Assembly: GCA_013349725.1 (NCBI GenBank)
Contig: DUZB01000013.1
Span: 5,723-17,029, forward strand
Reading direction: 5' to 3'
DNA: 11,307 nt
Origin: Deltaproteobacteria bacterium
Lineage (GTDB): Bacteria > Desulfobacterota > DSM-4660 > Desulfatiglandales > Desulfatiglandaceae
Numbering within the stretch: position 1 is the first letter of the stretch; each line of letters opens with the position of its first letter. Below are positions 1-7,452 of this stretch, piece by piece. Under the pieces are notes generated by a model. That model did not search any database. It worked only from the letters and a program-made list of their open reading frames with translations, and was not told where the DNA came from. A program made the translations under genes and the position numbers.

Positions 1-465
1 CCTGAACAGTTACGCTATGTCATAGCAAATCTGCGGGAAATGTTGATTGCCCATCCGAAAATATACGGGGAAGATGTACGGGTTCGATTTATCCGTTTCG
101 GAGATTTTTCACTGGATTTGGAGATCCAGGCCTTTGCAAGGACCCGTGAATGGGGAACTTTTTTAGGGATACAGGAGGACATCTTTCTGAGGATACTGCA
201 GGTTGTTGAGGAATCGGGGACAGGGTTCGCATTTCCCTCCCAGACGGTCTACGTGGGAAAGGATACGGGTCTTCCCGAAGATCTGCAGAAGAATGCCGAA
301 TTGCAGGTTCAGTCCTGGCGGGCGCAGGGGAAACTTCCGTTTCCCGACATTCCCGAGGAGCGCCGAAAAGAACTACTGGAAACGCTGGACTTTCCCCCGG
401 AAGGCTCCGCCAGGCCGGCTGACAACGGGGATACCTGCAGGGTCCGTGGCGGCAGGGCAGGGTGA
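1..465 (+). CDS. MscS-family mechanosensitive ion channel, C-terminal part (5' end outside window)
   Basis: The reading frame is open from base 1, so the gene begins upstream of the window and the ATG at 40 is internal. About 154 residues are visible. They match the cytoplasmic C-terminal domain of MscS-like channels: an alpha/beta stretch with RVRFIRFGDFSLDLEIQAF, then the family signature FAFPSQTVYV (codons at about 229-258), then a charged, probably disordered tail that ends at TGA 463-465. MscS proteins are inner-membrane channels that open under membrane tension and release solutes on hypo-osmotic shock. The pore helices and any sensor domain are not in the window, so the subfamily cannot be named. 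It has no clear functional link to the peroxidase operon 152 bases downstream. The weak CCCT/AGGG repeat just after the stop is too short to call a terminator. Confidence 0.85.
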   Translation, partial: PEQLRYVIANLREMLIAHPKIYGEDVRVRFIRFGDFSLDLEIQAFARTREWGTFLGIQEDIFLRILQVVEESGTGFAFPSQTVYVGKDTGLPEDLQKNAELQVQSWRAQGKLPFPDIPEERRKELLETLDFPPEGSARPADNGDTCRVRGGRAG

Positions 466-503
466 TCCCTGATGTAGGGCCGTTCACGGTTTCCGGTTTA
501 AGG

Positions 504-532
504 TTGCAAAAATCGGGGAGTAGACGTGGAAT
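504..532 (+). promoter_or_regulatory. Possible sigma-70-type promoter for the peroxidase operon
   Basis: TTGCAA (504-509) and TGGAAT (527-532) are separated by 17 bases and each match the consensus hexamers at four of six positions. This is the best candidate I see in the 152-base gap before the five-gene block. It implies a leader of roughly 80 bases. The call is weak because both hexamers are imperfect and the AT-rich stretch at 551-570 could hide another start. Confidence 0.25.
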
Positions 533-580
533 TCTATGCTATCGTATCATTTGTTTAAAAAACTATAAACTGTGAAACGA

Positions 581-597
581 CAACCATTTTGTGGTTG
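581..597. promoter_or_regulatory. Inverted repeat CAACCA-5-TGGTTG just upstream of the peroxidase start
   Basis: A perfect 6-base inverted repeat (CAACCA at 581-586, TGGTTG at 592-597) with a 5-base spacer lies about 20 bases before the peroxidase start codon and overlaps one copy of the GGTTGC repeat. It could be an operator or a small hairpin in the leader. There is no U-tract, so a terminator is unlikely. Confidence 0.3.
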
Positions 598-617
598 CAA
601 AAATGAGGAGGGGCATC

Positions 618-1731
618 ATGAAGATCGTTAGGGTATTGTGCGGCATCTTTTTATTCCTTTTCTGGGCAGGCGACTCCTTCAGCGAAGTACCTCCGCCTCT
701 GGGTTTACCACCCGTTCCGATTCCAGAGGACAATCTCCAGTCGCCGGAAAAAATTACGTTAGGGAAAAAGCTTTTTGAAGACAAGCGTTTCAGCGCGGAC
801 GGGACAGTCAGTTGCGCCACCTGCCATGATCCGGCAAAGGCGTTCACGGACCACCTGCCTGTATCGGAGGGCATTCAAAAATTGAAAGGTACCCGCAATG
901 CTCCAACCGTCATCAATGCCGTTTATTATCAGTCCCAGTTCTGGGACGGCCGACGTCCTGATCTTGAAGAACAGTCCAAAGACCCGTTCGTAAATCCGGT
1001 GGAGCATGGTCTCGGCAAAGACCATAATTTTCATGGATTTATTGTGGAGACAATCCGGAAAGATCCCGAATATGTAAAACAATTCAAACAGGTTTTCGGC
1101 GTCGCTCCGGAAGGGATTACCATGAATGAAGTGACCAAGGCCATCGCCAGTTTTGAACGTACGGTGGTGGCGGGCGATTCGCCGTTTGACCGCTACATGT
1201 ATGGGGGCGACAAAACGGCACTCTCCGAATCCGCTGTAAGGGGACTGGAGCTATACAGGGGAAAGGCACGTTGCCAGGAATGCCATGCCATCAGTGAAAA
1301 CTATGCGATCTTTACCGACAATAAGTTTCACAACCTGGGGGTGGGTTTTAACAGGATTCAGCCGCGCCTTCGGGAAATTGTCAAGGAATTCAAAATGGCT
1401 CAGGCAAAAGGAAAGGAACTGGATGAAATCGATCCTCACCAAAGGCGAGACATCCGAACTGGGGCGCTTTGTGGTGACCGGGAAATTGTCCGACCTGGGT
1501 GCTTTCAAGACCCCGACGCTGCGCAATATCGCCGTTACGGGGCCATATATGCACGATGGCAGCATGGCGACGCTGGAAGAAGTCATGGAACTGTACAATA
1601 AGGGGGGAGAAAAAAATCCGTTTCTGGGCAGCGTTCGCGTGCTGGATCTCACCGACCAGGAGATGGCGGATGTGATTGCATTTATGAATTCTCTGACCAG
1701 CCCGCAGTTTCAGGATATTGCTACAAAATAG
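618..1731 (+). CDS. Diheme cytochrome c peroxidase (CcpA/MauG family) with apparent +1 frameshift near 1434
   Basis: This is a periplasmic diheme peroxidase that reduces hydrogen peroxide with electrons from small c-type cytochromes. ATG 618 is chosen because GAGGAGGGG (605-613) sits just upstream and a hydrophobic signal peptide follows (about residues 3-20). The first heme site is CATCH (residues 66-70), followed by the conserved FWDGR (Trp 109). NPVEHG appears where NPxEMG is more usual. The second heme site is CQECH (219-223). After codon GAT 1431-1433 the frame must advance by one base. The rest of the family signature, SELGRFVVTGK, GAFKTPTLRN, GPYMHDGSM and DVIAFMNSLTSP, is then read in the +1 frame to TAG 1729-1731. 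Removing one C of CC 1434-1435 gives DEIDLTKGETSELGRF and a protein of about 370 residues, normal for the family. Without the correction the first frame runs on with unrelated sequence to 1601. This could be a sequencing error or a recent inactivating mutation. It is the first gene of a five-gene block. Confidence 0.85.
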
Positions 1732-1763
1732 AAACACTTTATGGAGAAAGGAGGACCAAACCC

Positions 1764-2843
1764 ATGGGGAACGAGAAGTCCATAAGTCGACGGAGCTTTC
1801 TGAAAACGGCCGCGTCCGTTACGGCAGCTTCCATGCTGCCTCTGAAAATTGTGGAGGTCTGCTGGGGAGCGGACGAGAAAGAAAAATTTACTTTCGCCTG
1901 CATCTCCGACGCCCATCTGACCCAGATTGAAGGAACGAAATTCGTGAACAATTTTGATAAAGGTCTCCAGCAGGCGGTTGCCGAATTGAGCCTCCTGTGG
2001 CCGCAACCGGATTTCGTGGTGTTCGGTGGGGATCTGGCCCAACTGGGAAAAAAGGAAGAGATCGATCATGGGCTCGAAATGCTGTCGAAGATCGAAATTC
2101 CGATCCGTTTTGTGATTGGAGAACACGACTATTATCTGGATCTGGGCCAATACTGGGAAGAAAAGGTCAGCAAACTCCATTACAGTTTTGACCATAAGGG
2201 GGTCCATTTTGTTACGCTGAACAGTATTCTGACCTATGAGGACTGGATCCGGCGATGGTCGTCTCCGGAAGAGCGTATGAACCAGATGGCCCGGCTTGAC
2301 AATCCGCAGGGTTCTCCCTTCATGGTCGGGAAAGAACAGATCGAATGGTTGAAAAAAGACCTGGCAGGGGTGAGTAAGGATACTCCGCTGATCGTTTTCT
2401 CTCACTCTCCGTTATATAAAATCTTCAAACCCTGGAATTTCTGGACAGACGACGCGGAACAGGTGCAGGCGGTATTGAAGCCTTTCAAGAAGGTCAACGT
2501 ACTTCATGGGCACGTTCACCAGATCCTGTATAACCAGATTGGAAACATCAGTTTTCAGGCCTGGATGTCAACGGCCTGGCCGTGGCCCTATCCGGTAAGT
2601 TATCGCCAGAAGCCCAATACGGTTCCGAAAATGACCGTCTTCATGAATCGAGCCGACCCCTTTCATGAGCGGGACGCGACCGGCTGGTCGCAGGCAACCA
2701 TCCAGGACGGGCGTACCTCCCAGCATTTTGATCTATGGGAGAATACCTCCCGGACTCTCCGGTTTGACCAGAAGACGGAACAGTTAGTGGATGAGCAGTA
2801 CCAGGCCCCTGCAAACCGGATTCCGCCGCAGGAACATTATTGA
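1764..2843 (+). CDS. Tat-exported metallophosphoesterase (calcineurin-like)
   Basis: A 359-residue protein starting at ATG 1764, with AAAGGAGG at 1747-1754. The N terminus carries a twin-arginine signal, SRRSFLK (residues 8-14), before a hydrophobic segment, so the folded, metal-loaded enzyme should be exported to the periplasm. The dinuclear-metal phosphoesterase motifs appear in order: D-A-H (D49, H51), GGD (D90), GEHD (120-121 region), FSHSP (H214) and GHVH (H250, H252). The usual GNHD motif reads GEHD, so the Asn metal ligand is replaced by Glu 120. The motif SFDHKGVHFVTLNS (141-154) lies in the core. It is probably a phosphomonoesterase or phosphodiesterase; the substrate cannot be read from sequence. 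It sits 32 bases after the peroxidase and 26 bases before a cytochrome gene, so it is very likely cotranscribed with redox proteins. The C-terminal 70 residues are polar and unassigned. Confidence 0.88.
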   Translation: MGNEKSISRRSFLKTAASVTAASMLPLKIVEVCWGADEKEKFTFACISDAHLTQIEGTKFVNNFDKGLQQAVAELSLLWPQPDFVVFGGDLAQLGKKEEIDHGLEMLSKIEIPIRFVIGEHDYYLDLGQYWEEKVSKLHYSFDHKGVHFVTLNSILTYEDWIRRWSSPEERMNQMARLDNPQGSPFMVGKEQIEWLKKDLAGVSKDTPLIVFSHSPLYKIFKPWNFWTDDAEQVQAVLKPFKKVNVLHGHVHQILYNQIGNISFQAWMSTAWPWPYPVSYRQKPNTVPKMTVFMNRADPFHERDATGWSQATIQDGRTSQHFDLWENTSRTLRFDQKTEQLVDEQYQAPANRIPPQEHY

Positions 2844-2869
2844 GGTTTATAAGAAAGGAGGCTACGAAT

Positions 2870-3277
2870 ATGCGTCAAAAAATGATGTACGGTATTTGCC
2901 TGGTCCTGTTTCTGGCGGCAGGCGCCATCTCCCCTGTGGGCGCTGATGAGTTTAAAGAGGCTGACCTCAAACAGTGGAACGCTGCTTTCATGGATGTGGC
3001 CATAGAAGGGGAAAGGCTCTTTCACAGCGCTCTTGGAACAAACAAAGTTTCGTGCGACATGTGCCATCCCAATGCGTCCAATACGCATCCGGAGACATAT
3101 CCCAAGTTCCAGAAGCAGCTGGGAAAAGTGGTTGCCCTGAGGGATATGATTAACTGGTGCATTGAAAACCCCCTGGAGGGAAAAGCCCTTGCCCTGGATG
3201 ATCCGAAGATGATTGCCCTGGAGGCCTACATTGCCTGGGAGAGAAAAGGGACTCCACTGGATGCGGGCAAACATTAA
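2870..3277 (+). CDS. Exported monoheme c-type cytochrome, SoxA/TsdA-like
   Basis: A 135-residue protein. ATG 2870 is preferred over the in-frame TTG at 2840 because AAAGGAG (2854-2860) precedes it and a clean Sec signal peptide follows, with likely cleavage after VGA (residue 25). It has one heme-binding site, CDMCH (62-66), then YPKFQKQLGKVVALRDMINWC and GKALALDDPKMIALEAYIAWERKG. This C-terminal pattern resembles the heme domains of thiosulfate-oxidising SoxA and TsdA cytochromes. Cys 97, in the INWC position, is not part of a heme site and could be a heme ligand or a reactive cysteine; this is inference. Only one heme domain is present, so it is shorter than classical SoxA or TsdA. A role as an electron carrier for the neighbouring peroxidase, or in sulfur compound oxidation, are both possible. 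It is the third gene of the block. Confidence 0.8.
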   Translation: MRQKMMYGICLVLFLAAGAISPVGADEFKEADLKQWNAAFMDVAIEGERLFHSALGTNKVSCDMCHPNASNTHPETYPKFQKQLGKVVALRDMINWCIENPLEGKALALDDPKMIALEAYIAWERKGTPLDAGKH

Positions 3278-3301
3278 TGTTGGATTTGGAGGGGATGCAC
3301 T

Positions 3302-3583
3302 TTGAAAAGAATTCTTGTGGCCATTTGTCTTTTGTTTGTCTTCAATACCTGCCAGGCCCTGGAAGAGGACTCTCTTCCTGAAGGGCCGGGTAGGGAGATG
3401 GTTCTCAAAAAATGCCAGGCCTGTCATGACCTTGATTTAATTGGAAGCCAGAGAGGTTCCAGGGATAAATGGGCCGGAATATTGGATGAGATGGTCAATA
3501 ACGGGTTGGTTATCAGTGAGAAAGATAAGACCCTGGTGCTGGAATATCTTTCAAGCCATCTGGGGCCCGGAAAGAAAAAATAG
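3302..3583 (+). CDS. Small exported monoheme cytochrome c
   Basis: A 93-residue protein. The TTG start at 3302 is chosen because GGAGGGG (3288-3294) is 7 bases upstream and a typical signal peptide (MKRILVAICLLFVFN) follows; the nearby ATG at 3295 is in a different, unproductive frame. Cleavage is likely after CQA (about residue 19). The mature protein is about 74 residues with one heme site, CQACH (38-42). Met 64 in the WAGILDEMV segment is a plausible distal heme ligand. The pattern RGSRDKWAGILDEMVNNG followed by a C-terminal YLSSHLG helix is common in small cytochrome subunits of periplasmic dehydrogenases. It is probably a diffusible electron donor to a partner such as the upstream peroxidase. 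It lies 24 bases after the preceding cytochrome gene and 27 bases before the kinase gene. Confidence 0.82.
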   Translation: MKRILVAICLLFVFNTCQALEEDSLPEGPGREMVLKKCQACHDLDLIGSQRGSRDKWAGILDEMVNNGLVISEKDKTLVLEYLSSHLGPGKKK

Positions 3584-3610
3584 GGCGGAAGAAACAGGTC
3601 TGAATCTACA

Positions 3611-4699
3611 GTGGAAAATGGCCTTAAATCGATTGTGATCCAGAATATCCTGGAAAGTATCCCTGTGGGTCTTCTGGTGATCAACCCGGAAGGAGAGATC
3701 GTAAAGACCAACCGGGCGGCCTCGGAGATCCTGGGCTACGCGGGGGAGATGCTCAAAGGGAAAGGCTGGGGGGATCTGTTTATCTTCGATACGGACAATC
3801 TTGATTTCAACCAGGTCTTTCTTGACGTCATACAGGAAAAACGGGTGAACCTGTGCCGCAATGTGAATTACGTTACCCCTGAAGGCAATACGCTCCATCT
3901 GTCTCTTACTACTTCCTTTCTTGTGGAAGAGGATGAAACCGCAGCCATTGTCGTCCTGATTCATGACCTGACCGAGATCCATCACGCCCATGAGAGAGAA
4001 AAGTCTGCCCTTGAAGAACAACATCGCATGCAGCACCAGAGAGCGGAAAGCCTTGAAAGGTTCGCATTGGCGGTTGCCCATCAGATTAGAAATCCGGTAA
4101 CGGCCATAGGGGGATTCGCCAACCGGTTGCTCAGGCAATCCGATGTGAATGCACAGATGGGGAGTTATCTCAGAAATATTCTGGCCGATGCCGGCAGGTT
4201 GGAGGACATTGTTCGAGCAGTGAGCGGTTACGCCGGGCTGAAAACGGCCGTACCGGTGAGATTTGCCCTTGAAAAGGTTGTGGAGGGGGCAAGAGGCCGG
4301 CTGGAAGAAAAGGCGGTTCAAAAATTAAAAAAAGTCTCCTGGTCTATCCGTGTGGGATCGGTGTACGGGGAGATCGATCCCCATCTATTTTCTCTGGCCC
4401 TGGATGAAGTCCTGTTGAATTCTCTGGAGGCATTTAATGGAGATGAAGCCCTCATTGCCGTCCATGCCTTTGAGGAATCGGGCGGGTTTCATCTGAGAAT
4501 AGAGGATAAAGGATGCGGCATTCTGGAAAAGGACATGCCCTATATCTTTGATCCGTTCTTTACTACCAAGGCGGTAGGCGTCGGGATGGGGCTTTGCAGA
4601 GCCCACAGGATTATTTCGGAGCACAGGGGGAAGATGGAAGTCCGGAGCACTCCCGGAAAAGGGACGGAAGTGGCCATACGGGTTTCGGGAGTGAAGTGA
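3611..4699 (+). CDS. Soluble PAS-domain sensor histidine kinase
   Basis: A 362-residue kinase with no predicted membrane segment or signal peptide, so it should act in the cytoplasm. The order is a PAS domain (about 11-120, starting ILESIPVGLLVIN), a coiled linker, the dimerisation/phosphoacceptor box FALAVAHQIRNPVTAIGG (His 157), and the ATP-binding domain with N box DEVLLNSLEAF (Asn 270), G1 box DKGCGI (299-304), F box FDPFFTT (313-319) and G2 box GVGMGL (323-328). All catalytic motifs look intact. The start is taken as GTG 3611. The Shine-Dalgarno is poor there (only AGG 12 bases upstream), so the exact start is uncertain. No response regulator is in the window, and none is fused. Being last in a block of exported redox proteins, it may sense redox state or a ligand through its PAS domain, but no heme or flavin ligand residue can be identified. 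Confidence 0.9.
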   Translation: MENGLKSIVIQNILESIPVGLLVINPEGEIVKTNRAASEILGYAGEMLKGKGWGDLFIFDTDNLDFNQVFLDVIQEKRVNLCRNVNYVTPEGNTLHLSLTTSFLVEEDETAAIVVLIHDLTEIHHAHEREKSALEEQHRMQHQRAESLERFALAVAHQIRNPVTAIGGFANRLLRQSDVNAQMGSYLRNILADAGRLEDIVRAVSGYAGLKTAVPVRFALEKVVEGARGRLEEKAVQKLKKVSWSIRVGSVYGEIDPHLFSLALDEVLLNSLEAFNGDEALIAVHAFEESGGFHLRIEDKGCGILEKDMPYIFDPFFTTKAVGVGMGLCRAHRIISEHRGKMEVRSTPGKGTEVAIRVSGVK

Positions 4700-4705
4700 G
4701 CCTGG

Positions 4706-4943
4706 CTCATCACGGATTAGCGTGATGCGAAGGTTTGTTCTCAAATAGACCGTGTTCAGGTTTCGGGTGTCAGGTGTCAGGAAAGACCCTAGCCGCAATT
4801 GGCTTATTTAACATAACAACCTATAGTTGTGCTTTTTAGAATCGCAAAGCCGGAATCCCGCTACGGCGGGACTGAAACCTGACACCCGAAACCTGAAACC
4901 TCGGTTCCGGAAAATACAATTATTCACGCTAATCCACGATGAG
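4706..4943. repeat. Nested inverted-repeat element (238 bases, MITE-like) between convergent genes
   Basis: Two inverted-repeat pairs are nested. The outer pair, 4706-4725 and 4924-4943, matches at 18 of 20 bases and contains GGATTAGCGTGA. The inner pair, 4755-4780 and 4872-4897, matches at 25 of 26 bases and contains CAGGTTTCGGGTGTCAGG. A further short hairpin (TCCCGC/GCGGGA, 4856-4871, loop TACG) sits next to the inner right arm. The element fills the 254-base gap between the kinase stop (4699) and the nrdJ stop (4954). There is no coding sequence in it, and I see no target-site duplication. It resembles a short palindromic mobile repeat. A secondary effect as a bidirectional transcription stop is possible, although no strong U-tract is visible. 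Confidence 0.65.
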
Positions 4944-4953
4944 GCGCGAGTCA

Positions 4954-7452
4954 TTACCCACACTTGGTAAAACCGCAAAAGTGACAGGTCATGCAGCCTT
5001 CCTCAAAACTGATGGTCTGGCTGCATTCCGGACACGTTTCTCCCAGAAGGCTGTGTTTGTGTTTTCCGTTATTCCTCTGTGGTTTATCGGAAAGGTACCT
5101 CCTTTCAAGGACGAGACTGATCGCGTCGGGAATGGAGAGGACCAGTCCATCCTTTTGAAATACCGGATGTTCGCCGCCAATGCCTTTCAACTGGTCCACG
5201 ATTTTCTCCACCATGACCCCTGACCTGAGCGCGAGAGACACCAGTCTCCCTATGGCTTCCGTTTTGGCGGTAGTGGATCTGCCCGATTTGCCGATGGTGG
5301 CAAAGACTTCAAAGGGTCTGTCTTCGTACTCGGTCACTGTTACGTAGAGCGCCCCCATGCCGGTAGCCATCTTTGTGGTGAATCCGTACAGGGTTTCGGG
5401 CCTTTCTTTTACGGCGGTCATGAATCCGGTGGTTTCTGTTTTCTCTTCTTTGTGAGCGATGGAAAGGACCTGATTTTCTTTACTGCCATCCCTGTAAATG
5501 GTGACGCCCTTGCACCCCAGTTCATAGGCCAGGTCGTAAACCTTTCGAACATCCTCAACGGATGCGTCCCTTGGGAGGTTGACTGTTTTGGAAACCGCAT
5601 TGTCCGTGTGTTTCTGGAAGGCCGCCTGCATGCGGATGTGCCATTCGGGGATAATATCGTGAGCCGTGACAAAGATGCTCTTCTCTGCTTTCGGGATCTC
5701 CTTGATATGCGTGATGCTTCCTTCCTTCGCCACCCTGTCCATCAGTTCGGGGGTGTAAAATCCTTTGTCCCGTGCGGTTTTTTCGAAATGGGGGTTTATT
5801 TCGACCAGCTTATCATTGTCCATGACATTCCGGACAAAGCTGAGGGCGAACAGAGGTTCTATGCCGCTCGAACATTCCGCAATGATGCTCAGGGTGCCGG
5901 TAGGGGCAATTGTGGTGGTCGTGGCGTTTCTCATGGGGGCGTCTTCCACATCGCTGAAATAGGTTGCATCGTAATTTGGAAAGTGCCCTCTTTCCTCCGC
6001 CAGCGTTCGAGAGGCGTGATGGGATTCTTCCTGAATGAAGCCCATGACCTCTTCCGCCGTTTCAAGGGCTTTCTGGGAATTGTAGGGGATTCTCAGCTGA
6101 AACAGCATGTCGGCAAAGCCCATGACGCCCAGTCCGATTTTTCGATTACCTCTCACCATCTCAGTGATTTCGGGAAGCGGATATCGGGACATTTCCAGGG
6201 TATTGTCCAGAAAGCGCACACTGTTATGGACCACCTCCCGCAACGCAGTGTAATCGAAAGCCGGGCCCTCCTCCGTGGCGGCGACGAACCTGGCCAGGTT
6301 AATGGAACCCAGGTTGCAGGCCTCCATGGGAAGAAGCGGTTGTTCGCCGCAAGGGTTGGTGCTCTCTATCTCTCCCAAGTAAGGGGTTGGATTGTGACGG
6401 TTGATCTGATCCAGAAAGATGATTCCCGGATCACCATTCTCCCAGGCCTGTTCCAGAAGGGCGTCGTAAACCTCCACCGCCTTCAATTCACCCACTTTAC
6501 ATTTCTCTTGTGGATCAATGAGGTCATAGGTGGTCTTCTTCCTCACGCTCTTCATGAAAGCGTCTGTTACGGCAACAGATATATTGAAATTATTAAGGTC
6601 CTTATCGTGTTTTTTGCAGTGGATGAATTCCATGATGTCAGGATGGTCCACCCGCAAGACGGCCATGTTGGCCCCCCGTCGAGTGCCCCCCTGTTTTACC
6701 TGCTCGGTGGCGGTATTGAAAATCTTCATGAAAGAGACGGGCCCGGATGCGATGCCTCCTGTTGTCCCGACCCTGCTCCGTACCGGCCGAAGGCGGGAGA
6801 AAGAAAAACCGGTTCCGCCCCCTGATTTATGGATGAGTGCCGCGTTTTTCAAGGAATCAAAAATGCCTTCCATGCTGTCTTCAATCGGAAGAACAAAGCA
6901 TGCGGCAAGTTGACCCAGTTCCCGTCCCGCATTCATCAAAGTGGGAGAGTTTGGCAAAAATTTGAACTCGGTCATTAACTTGTAGAAAGTTTTTTCCATT
7001 TCTTCCACTTTTTCCGGGCTGTTTCCGAACGTCTCCTCCGCCTGGGCGATATGTTTGGCCACCCGTGCGAACATCTCTTCAGCGGATTCTATGACTCTCC
7101 CATTGTCATCCTTTTTGAGGTATCTCCTCTCCAGCACGCGTTGTGCATTTTCGGAAAGCCGCAACCCCTTCTTTTTGAAGATAGACCTGTCAAGCCTGAC
7201 CGGCGATGTCTTGGTCAGCCCATATTCCAGGAGCTTTGCCTCGATCATATTTTCGATGAACGGAAGAGTGATTTTCTGGAGGTTGAGACTGGCAATCTGC
7301 TCGCTCAGAAACTTGCTGATGTCCATGGCCTGATCGGTGTTGATCAGGTTTTCCTTGAGCAGGAGGTCAGAACACTTGCGATCGTCCCACCTGTATTTAT
7401 CGAGGTCGAAAACCCCTTCTTCCGTAACGAGCATTTTGCCTACTTGACCCAT
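4954..7452 (-). CDS. nrdJ: Adenosylcobalamin-dependent (class II) ribonucleoside-diphosphate reductase
   Basis: An 832-residue enzyme that converts ribonucleotides to deoxyribonucleotides using coenzyme B12, without oxygen dependence. Start ATG at 7450-7452 with AGGAGG 7 bases upstream. Residues 1-95 are a divergent N-terminal segment that may be a reduced ATP-cone-like module. The reductase core follows: FLPNSPTLMNAG (165-176), Cys 185 in LAACF, KSGGGTGFSFSRLRP (209-223), the catalytic N-P-C-G-E (N366, C368, E370), Cys 379 in MEACNLGSIN eleven residues later, and PTGTLSIIAECSSGIEP (517-533). The Cys 185/368/379 and Asn/Glu pattern matches the class II active site. Residues 685-785 are a TSCPD-type domain. 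The tail carries a zinc-ribbon-like cluster (Cys 807, 810, 820, 823, 826, 831), of which the last cysteines could also re-reduce the active site. It is transcribed alone, convergent with the kinase gene and divergent from the M16 gene. Confidence 0.96.
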   Translation of the reverse strand: MGQVGKMLVTEEGVFDLDKYRWDDRKCSDLLLKENLINTDQAMDISKFLSEQIASLNLQKITLPFIENMIEAKLLEYGLTKTSPVRLDRSIFKKKGLRLSENAQRVLERRYLKKDDNGRVIESAEEMFARVAKHIAQAEETFGNSPEKVEEMEKTFYKLMTEFKFLPNSPTLMNAGRELGQLAACFVLPIEDSMEGIFDSLKNAALIHKSGGGTGFSFSRLRPVRSRVGTTGGIASGPVSFMKIFNTATEQVKQGGTRRGANMAVLRVDHPDIMEFIHCKKHDKDLNNFNISVAVTDAFMKSVRKKTTYDLIDPQEKCKVGELKAVEVYDALLEQAWENGDPGIIFLDQINRHNPTPYLGEIESTNPCGEQPLLPMEACNLGSINLARFVAATEEGPAFDYTALREVVHNSVRFLDNTLEMSRYPLPEITEMVRGNRKIGLGVMGFADMLFQLRIPYNSQKALETAEEVMGFIQEESHHASRTLAEERGHFPNYDATYFSDVEDAPMRNATTTTIAPTGTLSIIAECSSGIEPLFALSFVRNVMDNDKLVEINPHFEKTARDKGFYTPELMDRVAKEGSITHIKEIPKAEKSIFVTAHDIIPEWHIRMQAAFQKHTDNAVSKTVNLPRDASVEDVRKVYDLAYELGCKGVTIYRDGSKENQVLSIAHKEEKTETTGFMTAVKERPETLYGFTTKMATGMGALYVTVTEYEDRPFEVFATIGKSGRSTTAKTEAIGRLVSLALRSGVMVEKIVDQLKGIGGEHPVFQKDGLVLSIPDAISLVLERRYLSDKPQRNNGKHKHSLLGETCPECSQTISFEEGCMTCHFCGFTKCG

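Larger units (their letters stand above)
502..604. repeat. 12-base direct repeat GGTTGCAAAAAT (502-513 and 593-604)
   Basis: GGTTGCAAAAAT occurs twice, 91 bases apart, in the gap between the channel gene and the peroxidase gene, and each copy is followed by a G-rich stretch. The downstream copy ends just before the peroxidase ribosome binding site. It could be a pair of protein binding sites or a small chance duplication; the sequence alone does not decide. Confidence 0.3.

Noticed and set aside
3581..3613. Readthrough fusion of the small cytochrome and the kinase, which are in the same frame across the TAG at 3581
   Set aside because: The first protein is exported and the second cytoplasmic, and the TAG is followed by a normal spacer and a GTG start. 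The shared frame is probably chance.
5452..6825. A long plus-strand open frame opposite nrdJ (457 codons)
   Set aside because: It is the antisense shadow of the conserved reductase, with no recognisable domain.
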